Part shown: positions 10,201 to 20,750 of the stretch, piece after piece | Layout: the number at the start of each line of letters is the position of its first letter | Numbering within the stretch: position 1 is the stretch's first letter | From: Parachlorella kessleri | Lineage: Eukaryota; Chlorophyta; Trebouxiophyceae; Chlorellales; Chlorellaceae | Reading direction: 5' to 3' | DNA length: 24,924 nt | NCBI GenBank assembly: GCA_001598975.1 | Contig: BBXU01000193.1 | Location: 1-24,924, forward strand | Translations under genes and position numbers: made by a program | The notes under the pieces: model-generated | Databases searched by the model: none | Seen by the model: the letters and a program-made list of their open reading frames with translations, nothing else | Told to the model about the DNA's origin: nothing

Positions 10201-13200
10201 CTCTTACTGGCAGAGCTTTGTGGCTTGTGCAGGGTCATGTACGAGCGCGCCAGCAAGTTCTGGCAGCTACTGGTGAGCCCCACACATATGTTGTTGCCCC
10301 TCACTGTCAGGTGCCTATAGGCAGGTATCAGTCCAACTTAGTTGACATCATGAACAAAGAGCAGGGGTACAAACACTACAACAAATATCAGCACTTGATG
10401 CATGATACATGACGCACTGAACTTGCCTCTTATTACTGCAGTGGCAAGTTGTGGACACGCTGCAGCTTGGTGGCAGGGCCAATTCGCAGTTCTGGGGTTC
10501 TCACCAGCGATTCTTCAAGCTGGTGAGCGCTTGATTTCCTCTCGCCTACATTTTCCAAACTGGCAAGCTAGCAGCCCACACCAGAACCACCAGAGTCTGC
10601 CATACCACCCTTGCAGCACCTCAAGGCAATTGCAACCAGGGCTGCTTTGAGTACCATGCTTGTCCCACTGAGTCCTTGATAGTGCAAAAGCTTGTCAGAC
10701 AAATCACCGCATCACAAATAGCCCAACCGCAGATGCTGATGGCCGCCAAGGTGCCTGCCTGTGCCCGGCTGGCCCTCAAGTCCATTGAGGAGGGCATGGC
10801 GGTGGTGGTGGGGCTGCAGTCAACAGGAGAGGCAAACACCAATGCCCTGCTGGAGGACGCTGGTGACCTTCACGACCTGGTGAGCGTCATTGCCTCATGT
10901 GTCAAACCTTGGTCGCCACTAAGAGCCGGGTAGTTGTCTGGTTTGTTCAGGGCAAATTAGAGATCACTTATTTTTGCTCCTGTATAAATGTTACGACATC
11001 AGCAGATTCCCAGCACTTCGATTTTCGTGTGAGCAACCAAGGCGACGTGAGCAATGTTTGACTTTCTATTTCAATGCCACAGCACAGGGCTGGGCTTATG
11101 TGGTGCCCAGGTTTCAGCACCGAAGGCTTGAACATGCCATATATGCAGGTGTCAGCGCCTCGCATGATCCTGGACAACTATCTCAAGAATCACTTCCCCA
11201 TCACTAAGGCAAGACAATTACACCTGCCCACATGGAGAGGGTGGTTCTCCCTATTTGCATGGCACACTACAAAGGCTGTTGGTCATCACCGGTTATTTAA
11301 GCTAACTGTAGCCGCGAGTCACAGCGGAAGTGTTAGATGAGCAGCCGGCCTTGCAGGGTTCTCTACCCCAGTCCCAATAATTGTTCCTGAGGCTGAACCT
11401 GTACTGGCTTCCATCGCAGGGCAAAGACTCTGTGGCGGAGCTCATGGACGTGGAATGCCAGGTGCGGCATTGCTGGTGTCTGGGGTTTTTGGGGTTCTGT
11501 GCACACCAAGACCTTGGACTGACTTACCGAGACAGATAGGGTTACGTTATTTTGCAAGCAGCCTGCTCGCCAGCAGGTTGGCGGCTCAACCTTGCACTGA
11601 TTATCTGCTCATTTGTGCAACCTTTCAACGCAATGTGCTCCCTGCCCGCCCCGTTGCAGGTGTGGGAGGCCGTGGAGACCTGGCGTAACCTGCAAAAGGC
11701 GGAGGTGGTGGCCCAAGATGTTGGCGCCCAGGCAGCAGAACGCGCCCAGGGCGCCGCTCTGGTCGGCATCGATGTGAACGGCAGAGAGCGGCTGCCAGAG
11801 GAGATAAGGGTGGCCAAGCGGGTGGGCATGGCATGACTAACCATATGAAGGCATACTTTGTGGGTGTACATACTCGCTCTCTATGGACAAACCAGTCTTC
11901 ATACTACGCCCTGCTCAGGAGCGTTGGGAGTGGCTCCTTTTGCAAAGCCGGCCGACCGCCTTTGCCTGCTTCGAAAGGGCAGCATCTATATTCTCAGTGC
12001 GCATGGTCCTCCTTGCCCTTTAGCACGAGAAGGTATCCAACTGGTCAACCTTTCACGCTTGTACCGGCGCCAACACATCTAACCCATGCCTCTCTATACA
12101 CTGCTTGGAGCGGGCCCTCCTTGCTTCCTGCAGCTGGCAATGAAGGCTGCCCAGAAGGAGGAGGAAGAGCGGGAGAAGCAACGTGAGCGCAAGGAGAAGC
12201 AGAAAGCATGGCACCAGGGCAAGGAGAAGCACCGGCAGGAGCTGCTGGCTGAAAAGGTAAGGGCGATACGCACAGGCGTAATTGTGCACTTGTGATGGCA
12301 GCTCTGGCTGGCATACATATATTGTGCTCCAGAGGGGACCTCCCCTACCCTTCCAAATGATGAGCCTGTGTGTGAGGCATGGTTGGAAAAAGATGCCTGG
12401 CACACCTTGCCGACAGCCTACTCGGCTTTCACCTTGCGCAGGAGGAGGCAGAGGAAGACGTCAAAGACTATGAGGAGAAGCTAGCTAACCTGGAGCGCAA
12501 GATCCAGCAGGAGCAGCAGCAGATGCCAGAGTCAGGCAGGCGGCGGCTGCACACCTCAACAGCAGCAGCAGCGCGGCAAGGGGTTGGCTCTGAGGAGCCA
12601 CAGGAAGAACTCATGGATCACGAGGAGCAAGAGCCGTCACAGCAGCAGAGTGAGTAGCTACCTGGCTAGCAGAGGCAAGTTTGACAGCTGTCAGTTTCTT
12701 TGAGCAGAAACAGATCACGATTGGGGCTGCGTTATGGTTGCAGCCCTGCCTCTTCCGTGGAACAAACCGTGTGTGGAGAGAGCATGTGACCATAGGTAGT
12801 CGCTGTGCAGCTCAGCAGTCCTTAATGAGTTGCTCTGCTGTGGTGACTTGCAGGGGCTGCAGGCAAACGCAACGCCGTGGTGCTGTCAGACAGCGATGAG
12901 AGCCCTGCTCCTAAGAAGCCCCGTGGCCGGACGGCCACCCAGGTAAGGCTGGAGCAAAACTTGCTGCCTGGCATTCAGGTTGCCACCATGCTCTGTCAGG
13001 TGCAATAGTCATAAGAGAACCTGCTTCCGCCTCAACTGCGGTCCTTGCATCCCAGGGCGGCTCCTACCAAGCACAGACAGACAGTCCAACGATGCTTAAC
13101 TGCCATCCTTCGGTACCCTGCAGGTCATAGCATTTGATGATGATTCGGATGACGACTTCCAGGAACCACCGCCGCCTAGCACCAAGCCAGCGCCCCGGCA

Positions 13201-16200
13201 GCCCGTGCACATTGACCTCATAGACCTGCTCTCTGACAGCGACGAAGAGGACTGCAAGGCTGCTGTGGAAGACATCAAGTGCCAGGTGGATGGCTTAGCT
13301 TGTGATGGGTCTTTAATTAGAAGGCCAGCTTTTTGCATCGCCAGGGCACAAGGCTGTGCTGGGGCAAATTGGAGAGCGGGCCCTGTGGGTCAGAAATGGC
13401 TGTCAGCTTGACTGGCATGCACCAAGAACCAAGCACCTGCCGTCATCTGCCTAGAGCAGCATTCTGCATGTTCTCTTTCCAGCAAGACAGGACCCACCTT
13501 AGGCCTCCTCCCCACAATTCCTGCGTGAGTGCTAGGCGCAGGTCTGTGGGTCCCCGGACGATGAAGACGATGATATTCTGGTGTGCGACGGCTGTGACAC
13601 CCGCGGCGGCCACTTGCTGTGCCTGGGCTTGACGAAGGTCCCCAATTGTGCCTGGTTCTGCGACCACTGCAAGAAGTGAGTCTTGTGACGAGGCATTGAA
13701 GGCTTCCTCCTGCCTTCTTCCAGTAAGCCGTGACTCACCTTGGCTCAGTAGGTGCGAATTGAGAACTGCCTTTCCTGCCCACTCCCTACGCAGTGCACAA
13801 GCTGGCTGCGGTTGGAGTGCCAAGCACACAGGCTTCCTTCCCTGCTATGCAGGAACGAAGCGGCCAAGGCATCTGTGTCACCCAAGACGGTGAAGCGGCA
13901 GAGGGAGGAGGATGGCGACGAGGTCCTTTCACCACTCAAGGTGGACATCAGCTGTTCAGCCCAAGCCTGCTAGCCGCAGCCGGGCTCGGCCACCCAAACA
14001 CTTCACGCTTGCCCTGCCTACTAGCCAAATGCCATTCGTAGTAGCCTGCAGAGCGCTGTAAGGCCACCCTCCTTGCCTATGCAGACCACCGTTCCATGTC
14101 TGCGCCCAATGTGGTGCTTAATTAGCACTGCATGCCCTTCGCCTCCCTGCAGGTCAACCCCCAGCAGGCCGGACAGCGCACACGACTGCAGCGCAACCTG
14201 GCCAATGCCAAGGCACAGCTGCGGGAGAAGGAGCAGGAGTTGAAGGGGCTGGAGGAGGAGATTGAGCAGGGGCCGCCACCCACACCTCGGGAGACCCGGC
14301 GCAGGCCCATGGTGGGTAGATTGGCCCGTTTGCAAGGGAGGGGAGGAGCCACGAGTATCACAACATGTGCGCTCTCCTTTGTGTTATTCTAGAGTCTGGA
14401 TTGACAAACTTTTGCAGAGCACGGAACCAACAACCAAATTTCATCACAAAGGTGGGGGTTTCTGTCAGCTAGCTGGCCCGGTCTGCCTGCTTGCAGGCCA
14501 CCCGCTCAGGCGCTGGCTACCTTGGCAACGACCCCACAGTGAGGAACCTTGAGATCAAGGACACCAGGATCGATGGGTATAAATACTATGTGGAGAGAGG
14601 TGAGTGTGGTGCAGCCTGGCTCATTGGCAGAGCTGGGGGTGCGAGCCTTGCAATAGGCATGTTTTCATAATCTACTTGTCCAGGGCTCTGCACCCATGAG
14701 CTTTTCTGCTTTGCAGCCTTACATGCTTCAAAGATGCTAGCTCCACCACAGCTTTCATGCATGATTGTGTGGCCACTGCAGTGTGTCTGATGGCAGCGCA
14801 GCACCTGCTCTGCAGCTAATATTGGCTACGCTGCGTCCTTGAAATGTTTGGTGGGTTGCTGTTTTATTGCAGGCCAGCTGCAGGACTTGGAACGCGACCA
14901 GGATCTGGATTTGTACGGCCTGCCACTGGGGGCCCCCACTCGGCCCGGCGCCTGCAAGGGAGCAGCAGCAGGCGGCAAGGGCGCTGGTAAAGGCAAGGCG
15001 GCGGCAGCAGCAGCAGCAGAGGACTCGGATGACGATGATGACTTTGTCATGGAGGTGGATGGAGGTGAGTTGCTAGGGCTGCTGCCCTCGTCTCACAGCT
15101 GTCCCCTTGCCTACAGGCCCTTAATCCTCTCCTGAAGTGCTAGGCTTTTTAGTGGTTGCAAGGCAACGTTTGGTGCCGATGGAACCTGCATTCTTAGCAG
15201 GGATTTGTATATATGCGCACTAGATGCTTGACCACCATCTATCAGATGCAGCCCGCAGGCAGCATGGTGCCTGCTTGATTTCTGTGATAAGTTTTGCTAG
15301 AGCCTCAGTTGGAGCATGCCGCCTTCAAACTGCATTGCAGTGCCTGACTTTGAAGATGAGGGACTGCTGAGCGACCCTGACGCACCGCGGCCGTCCAAGG
15401 AGCTGATCCGCATCAGAGGCTGGCTGCGCAGGCTTGTGGCAGCCATGGAGCTACCAGCAAACCCGCTGGACCAGGTAAGCGGCTGGGCAAGGCTGACATG
15501 TCTTGCTGGGGGTGTGCGGGTATGCTGGCTTCAGCCTAGTGCAGGTTGGAAGGCAGTTCAAAGGATAGCAGTATATGTACTGCCCTCACCTGCTGGCTTT
15601 ACTAAACTACTAGCTGAAAAGTACATTTGAAGCTCCAAACAGTGTCATCTTATATCTTTTGGGTAAAACCCACACCTGTGTGAATACCAACATGCATACC
15701 CTCATGCGGCAATCCCTCATTGTTTGCTGCAGCTTATTGACCTGCTGGGCGGGGCAGACAGGGTAGCTGAGCTGACGGGGCGGAAAGGTTCTGTCAGCAT
15801 GGACTCTGAGAACCAGGCCAGCTACAAGCTCAGGACGGGAGAGGTGCGTTTAAATCGAAGCTAGTGAGCCCCCAGCTGCACGGAATGCAAGATTTCTCGT
15901 TATGCCTGCTTTCCTGTCTGAGAACAGGGGGGCTCCCATATGCATAATCAAAGGTACACACCCCCAGGAAGAGTCTGACTTTGGCAGCGCTGGGGGTGCT
16001 GCAGGGCCCCCAGAAGGAGCTGAACATCAGGGAGAAGGAGGCCTTCATGAACGGCAAGAAGCTGGTGGCTATAATCTCGGATGCTGCCTCCACTGGCATC
16101 AGCCTCCAAGCCGATAGAAGGTGCTTTGGGCGACAGATGGACAGGGAGCATGAAGTGCATGCTTGCCAGTGCGCCAGGACCTGTGCTGCCGTCACCTTAC

Positions 16201-19200
16201 CCCTGGTGTGCATGTCTCAAGCAGGCCTAAAGCAGGAATTCCTGCCTTGCTCTTAACCAACATTCAGCGGAGCATCGAGTTGCGGTGTTGATCGAGCTTA
16301 GCTGGGTGCAATGGTATAAGTCCCAGCAAAAGCGTGCATGTGCAGGGTTCCTAACCAGCGGCGGCGATGCCACATCACGCTGGAGCTGCCTTGGAGTGCT
16401 GACAAGGCAGTGCAGCAGTTTGGCAGAAGCCACAGGGCCAACCAGGTACCGCTCCTTGTCCGGCAAGCTTGGATGCTCCCACCTTCATTGCAGCGACAGC
16501 AAAGTTCTGCTCCCTGCCGCAGTAGCTTAAAAGCCCCAGCAGCACGCATACCTCTACCATCGTCCTTACCAAGGCCACTAAATCTTTGCAGGTCTCTGCA
16601 CCCCTCTACCGCATCCTTGTCACACCCTGTGGCGGCGAGTACCGCTTTGCTGCTGCTGCCGCCAAGCGCCTGCAGTCACTGGGGGCTCTGCTCAAGGGCG
16701 ACAGGTGAGCAGTCTGCTGTGCCCTGGCTGCCTTGGGAACATCTTGAATTTTAGGCTTTTTTTACTTAGCAAGACGCGGTGGGCTGACCCGTCCAGCACT
16801 GTTTGCGGGCCTGCAACATAATCTTTTGCCTTCTGACGCTGTTATTTGTCATGCTGTTTATGGCTGGGTTGATCAATGCTTTCTTGCCTGTGGCCTGCTG
16901 CAGAAATGCCATTGGGGCAGGGACTGAGCTCAAGGCCTTTGATATCGACAACTCCCATGGCGAGAAGGCGCTGCAGAGGGTGATTGATGACATCTGCGGC
17001 TGCTCCGCCGCCATGCCTGGCGTTAAGGTGAGCATTGCTAGATGCCGCTGGCTGAAAGCTGGGGACCCCGTGCTAGCAGCCTGTGATACCCCATGTCTAT
17101 TTGTCCAGCACATAGTACCCGACCCATCCGACAGCCTGTCAACTGTTATAGAGCACAAAGGTATTGGCACCGATACTTCAACGGAAAATGGCAACAGCAT
17201 GTATGCCTGCAGATTCCAAAGGTGCCAGCCCACCTGGTGAACGAGGATGCCCTCATCTACAGGGGCAAGGACATCTACGAGCAGGAGGTGCATCTCTTCT
17301 ACAAGTATATGCGCACGAAGCTGGTGAGGCTGGGCCCGCTCTTTGTATGGACAGGCGACACAGGAAGCAGGGGCTGCACAGCCCCTTGGCTGTGGTGCTG
17401 TTGCACAAGTTGGTCAAGGCATAGCATATGCCCAGCCATGCCTTGGCAATGTTTTTCATAAGCGCCACATTCAGTTGATGCAACGCGCCAAATGTGTGCC
17501 AAGGAAATTGTGAATATGAATGCCAACAGGATGCCGATTCATGCTTGCTGCAGGTCAGTGTTGGCCTGCTGGACACAGTGGTGACTAATGATATCAAGGT
17601 AGTGGTGCCGCCCAAGCAGAAGTCCAAGGTGCCCAAGTTCCTCAACAGGTGGGTGCGTTGATAGCAGGAGGGACGACCAACAGGGCATTGACAGCTTTCT
17701 GCCGTGCTGCATTTATGTGCAGCACATTTTATTGCTGCTGCTGCAATATTATCTGCATGTGTCCATTTCGAATATTTAAAGCAGGGGATCTGTTGCCATG
17801 ATTGCGACAACTTCACATCGCACGATGACTGTCTTGCAGGCTGCTGGGCCTGTGCATTGATGACCAGGAGCTGCTGTTTGACTACTACACAGACACGCTG
17901 GATGCCACCATTGCGCAACTCAAGTCCGAGGTGAGCGAGTTGTATGGTTCCTATCCTTACCCCATGTTGGACGGTACAACAGCCCAGGTCAATCATGGTG
18001 TGTAAAATGCTGCAGCAGTGCAGGAGGCTACACAGTGGAGGTCATGGGAAGCACTGGGTTTATTTGCTGCTGCAGGGTCGCTATGAGCAAGGCATTGTGA
18101 CCATCAGGGGCCAGAGCTGCGAGCTTGTGTCCAAGACAGCCATTTACAAGGATAAGGGCACAGGTGCGCCTACGCCCGCTATAGGCCGTGATGTGGCTAC
18201 CTGAGGGCCGCTTGCCTTGACCCTGCCCTGATGTATCCATGTCCTCCATGTATCCACACCTTGAGACTGGAGCAGCGTGGTGCATTAGCCCTACTTCAGT
18301 TCATTCATGCTCAATGGTTGCAGGGTGCACTTGCTCGTGCACCAAGCTTTGAAGGTTGTGGTTGGCCTGCAGGCGGCGAGGTGGAGCATGCGCGGCTGGA
18401 TGTGGACCGCGGCCTGAGCTTCGAGGCGGCCTGCAAGTTCATGTGAGATCTAGGGCGGCATTCATTTTATAGGTTTCGTCCTGGACAGCCACTTGGACTG
18501 ACCAGTCGAGCACTGCAACCGCTAGAAGTGCCACATGCATCACCCTGCCCTGGCTTGCTGGTGAAGGCCGGAATCAACTTGTGGCTGCTTGCAAGTCCCG
18601 TCTTGCAGGGAGGAGGTGGAGGAGGCCCTGGAGGAGACCAACCCGGGGCACCGCCACCAGAGCGGCTTCTACCAGCAGACTGGCCACTCGGTTATGGCTG
18701 GAGGCCGCCGTCGCGCCTTCATCGTGCTGGCCACAGAGGTTATCAAGAGCGCCTCCAACATCCGCAACACCAAGATGCTCATACAGGTGCGTGGCAGGGG
18801 TGCACAAGACGCTGGATGGTTGTACCTGTTCTTGCATGCCACAAGCCTGTCAGAAGCTAATGCTGGGAGAGCCCGCTTTCCTTTGCAAGGGTATCTGGAA
18901 CACAGTCGAGCCTGTGCTTTTTATGGCATCATGTGAACAGAGTATCATACCGTTTATCCTGCCTTTGAGGGATGCAGGTTTTAAGCAGGGGCTCAGCTGA
19001 GTCCCTGAGCCACTGGCTTGGTCATGCTCAGCAAGGCGTGCTGCATTCCACATAGGCGCCAGATGCTTCAAACTTCCAGTATCTGTCAATGGTAGCCATC
19101 TTGTAAGCCACTCTTGACAAGGTGGCCCGAGCTGTCGCTGCAGCGCCCTAATATGGGTTCCATCGGATCTATGACGACCTTGGACTTCGAGTCCAAGGGC

Positions 19201-20247
19201 TACACCCGGATAAGGGACCCCCGGGCAGCAGAGGAGCTGTGGTCCTTCTGGTACAACTACACAGAGGACCACTGCTACCATGGCGATAACTGCTTGTGAG
19301 TACTGCAGCAGTTGGCTTGTGAGCCGCTGGTTAGACCAACCCGGGCATTGGACAAAGGTTGACCTCACTGTTGTGGCAGCCCAAACGCATAGTGTTTGTG
19401 GCGGTGTGTGGCCTTCTTCTGCAAGCACGAGAAGTAAAGTCCAAACCTCATTGGCCTGATCTGCTCTTGGGGGACAAAAGCCTAGAAGCAAATTTGCATC
19501 CGGCTCCTACACGTGCCAAGCAGCTTGCTGCCCCTTGCTTCCCTGCAGCCTCCGCAGGCGGGGTCAGGAGTGCACAAAAGGCATGCGCAGGAGCCAGTGC
19601 CATCTGCTGTGCGGCGCTGTGCTGCCGCTCTGGATGCGCATCGAGGACCTTCACAAGACCAGCGCCTACTGCCGGCACACCAAGGAGGGCAAGCCAATGC
19701 AGCTGCGGATTGTCAAGGTCGTTACAGGCGCAGGTGGGTTAGTGCCAGGGTGAAGGTAGGCATTTGCAACAATGACAGGGCAAATGAAAGTGCAGCGCTA
19801 GTGGTGACCTCGCTGCACTTTGCAATCGCTTGCCAACAGATGAGACGCATGTTTTCAGGCTAGTGCAGTGCTAGGAACTTACACCTGCTACCCAATATCA
19901 AGTACCCATGCCCCGCGTCACTTCTTGCAAGTCCTCGTGCAAATTTCAAGCAGCGAAAAGTCCTTTGGTGTCGTGCACAGGCCAACAACAATCAGTTTGC
20001 ACGTCCAGCCTACCTGCAACCAAATCACGTCACTGTTGCAGGCAACTCTGTTGTGGGTGTCGAGCTCCCGGGTGGTGAGAACGAAGTGAAGTTTCTTGAG
20101 AAGAACCTGGCAGCGAAGCCGGAGGGCGCAGCAGCAGACCACGCCTTGGGAGGATTGGGGGCAGCCTACGGCGCAGCGGCAGGTCACAGATATAACCGCA
20201 ACAATGGCGGTCGCAGCAAGGCACGCGGCAGGGCCCCCTACCGCTGA
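6030..20247 (+). CDS. SBNO/FGT1-like: Strawberry notch homologue, plant FORGETTER1-like, with PHD finger
   Basis: This is a nuclear helicase-like regulator. Animal strawberry notch acts in transcription; Arabidopsis FORGETTER1 works with chromatin remodellers to keep stress genes open after heat. About 46 exons (mean about 110 bp) encode roughly 1,690 residues. Order of parts: Ala-rich charged N-terminus; DPLVETASL motif; nucleotide-binding core with Walker [11 protein letters not shown] and DECH box; coiled coil; acidic linker; PHD finger; helicase C half with [16 protein letters not shown]-terminal region; basic [11 protein letters not shown] tail. The PHD finger between the two helicase halves is the plant arrangement; animal SBNO1 lacks it. 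Start at 6030 is the first Met of the open exon and has ATGGC context; no stop separates it from the exon 1 donor. All junctions keep phase except exon 3/4. Parts and exon coordinates are in the following entries. No upstream N-terminal exon was recognised, but one cannot be excluded. Confidence 0.96.
7437..11461 (+). other. Strawberry notch ATPase/helicase-like N-terminal core, exons 6-21
   Basis: Exons: 7437-7518, 7686-7797, 8028-8091, 8294-8366, 8515-8599, 8741-8774, 8925-9011, 9174-9215, 9372-9420, 9614-9656, 9885-9997, 10233-10272, 10442-10522, 10733-10879, 11149-11208, 11420-11461. Exon 6 holds Walker A ([10 protein letters not shown]); exon 7 has [16 protein letters not shown]. The DECH box is split: FDE ends exon 10 and [11 protein letters not shown] is exon 11. 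Exon 12/13 carry the helicase motif LYSSATGASEPRN. Exon 16 has [12 protein letters not shown], exon 18 [11 protein letters not shown], exon 19 [14 protein letters not shown]. The catalytic residues expected for the family are all present. Exon 16 may instead start at 9912. The intron after exon 20 starts GC (AAG/GCAAGA) rather than GT. Confidence 0.93.
11660..13285 (+). other. Strawberry notch coiled coil and acidic linker, exons 22-26
   Basis: Exons: 11660-11821, 12134-12256, 12442-12649, 12854-12942 and 13124-13285. Exons 22-24 encode a long Glu/Lys/Arg/Gln-rich helix (for example [18 protein letters not shown]), likely a coiled coil of about 100 residues. Exon 25 has [20 protein letters not shown], an acidic/Ser stretch followed by a basic nuclear-localisation-like stretch. 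Exon 26 is acidic, then Pro-rich, then [16 protein letters not shown] at 13205-13252, and ends with KCQ, which gives the first zinc ligand of the PHD finger. Confidence 0.85.
13277..13675 (+). other. PHD zinc finger of the strawberry notch homologue (end of exon 26, exon 27)
   Basis: PHD fingers are zinc modules that often read histone H3 tails. Splicing 13285 to 13542 joins KCQ to [11 protein letters not shown] and so creates the first Cys-x2-Cys pair. Exon 27 (13542-13675) then supplies [17 protein letters not shown], a Cys-x2-Cys pair plus His-x3-Cys, and WFCDHCKK, the last Cys-x2-Cys pair with the usual aromatic residue before it. The ligands fit the Cys4-His-Cys3 pattern. The [14 protein letters not shown] acidic run is typical of PHD fingers that bind H3 with unmodified or methylated lysine 4; which mark is read cannot be told. 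Plant FORGETTER1 has a PHD finger at the same place. Confidence 0.9.
13853..15064 (+). other. Strawberry notch linker after PHD finger, exons 28-31
   Basis: Exons: 13853-13940, 14153-14311, 14497-14599 and 14873-15064. Exon 28 is basic then acidic ([15 protein letters not shown]). Exon 29 is a second predicted coiled coil ([18 protein letters not shown]) ending in a Pro/Arg-rich segment. Exon 30 encodes a compact-looking stretch, [20 protein letters not shown] then GYKYYVERG, which I cannot assign. Exon 31 has a Gly/Ala/Lys-rich low-complexity run with seven Ala and a DSDDDDD patch. The linker is longer than I would expect in animal SBNO proteins. Confidence 0.8.
15341..16704 (+). other. Strawberry notch helicase C-terminal half, exons 32-36
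   Basis: Exons: 15341-15474, 15733-15843, 16005-16120, 16346-16445 and 16592-16704. Exon 32 has LPANPLDQ and exon 33 [19 protein letters not shown], matching the family block that opens this half. Exon 34 holds [20 protein letters not shown]. Exon 35 holds [20 protein letters not shown] and RANQ, corresponding to helicase motif VI; compared with the common QQFGRTHRSNQ it has two conservative changes (Thr to Ser, Ser to Ala). Exon 36 has [20 protein letters not shown]. All arginines expected in motif VI are present. Confidence 0.94.
16904..20247 (+). other. Strawberry notch C-terminal region, exons 37-46
   Basis: Exons: 16904-17027, 17213-17323, 17554-17648, 17840-17930, 18076-18163, 18373-18442, 18609-18786, 19144-19295, 19549-19733 and 20042-20247. 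Family landmarks: [16 protein letters not shown], then KVPKFLNR joined to [62 protein letters not shown] joined to [11 protein letters not shown], a Cys-rich block near the end ([27 protein letters not shown]), and VVGVELPGG. The stop is TGA at 20245-20247. The last about 40 residues are Ala/Gly-rich and finish in a basic [11 protein letters not shown] tail that looks RNA- or nucleus-related but is not diagnostic. Confidence 0.93.
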
Positions 20248-20750
20248 GCGGGGAGCATGTGGCCTGGCTGCTATCTTGTGGCTCCGAGTGTCAATGCATG
20301 CCATGGAGTTTCAGTCCTGGCAAGAGCTGCCATGACTGACAGTAGGGCTCCTTCCTGACATCACTCGAACACTGTTCACGATCAGAATTCCTTTGCAGGG
20401 CACTTGTATCCCCATGTACAACACACACATAGCTTTGCCATTTGATAATGAAGGGGTAGGAACCACAGTTTTGATGTGCTTATTGATACTATTTGAGATT
20501 GCCAGAACATATGTTCCAGTAGGTCTGTAGAAGGTATCAGTTACATTTACAACATGGCATGGCTGTGTACAGCTTTCCACCACCAAGGCCAGGGCATAGT
20601 TGGCTTGCCAGTCTCCTCGCTGCGTCATATGAAATCCTGGGGCATTTGAACAGCTCCCAGCCATCACCTTCCGGCAGCCCTGCCGGCCCTTAATCACACA
20701 GTTTCACCTTCCGGCGTGCCTCGCATGCAATGTTGAGCTGTTGATACACA
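20248..20750. other. Convergent 3' flank between strawberry notch and SCCPDH-like genes
   Basis: This 503-bp stretch lies between two stop codons of converging genes and should be 3' untranslated sequence. On the minus strand two TGTAA pentamers (chlorophyte poly(A) signal) occur near 20552-20541, about 200 nt past the SCCPDH-like stop. TCACCTTCCGGC is repeated at 20664 and 20704. A 128-codon minus-strand open frame (20697-20311) has no recognisable domain and I do not call it a gene. Nothing else was recognised. Confidence 0.5.

Noticed and set aside
16766..17293. 175-codon minus-strand open frame
   Set aside because: It is opposite strawberry notch exons 37 and 38, which are clearly coding on the plus strand.
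18850..19491. 213-codon minus-strand open frame, the longest antisense frame in the strawberry notch gene
   Set aside because: It crosses exon 44 and its flanking introns in antisense and has no recognisable domain; long antisense frames are common in GC-rich coding DNA.
20311..20697. 128-codon minus-strand open frame downstream of the SCCPDH-like stop
   Set aside because: No conserved-looking motif, and the position fits a 3' untranslated region with poly(A)-like TGTAA signals inside it. Kept as a weak possibility only.
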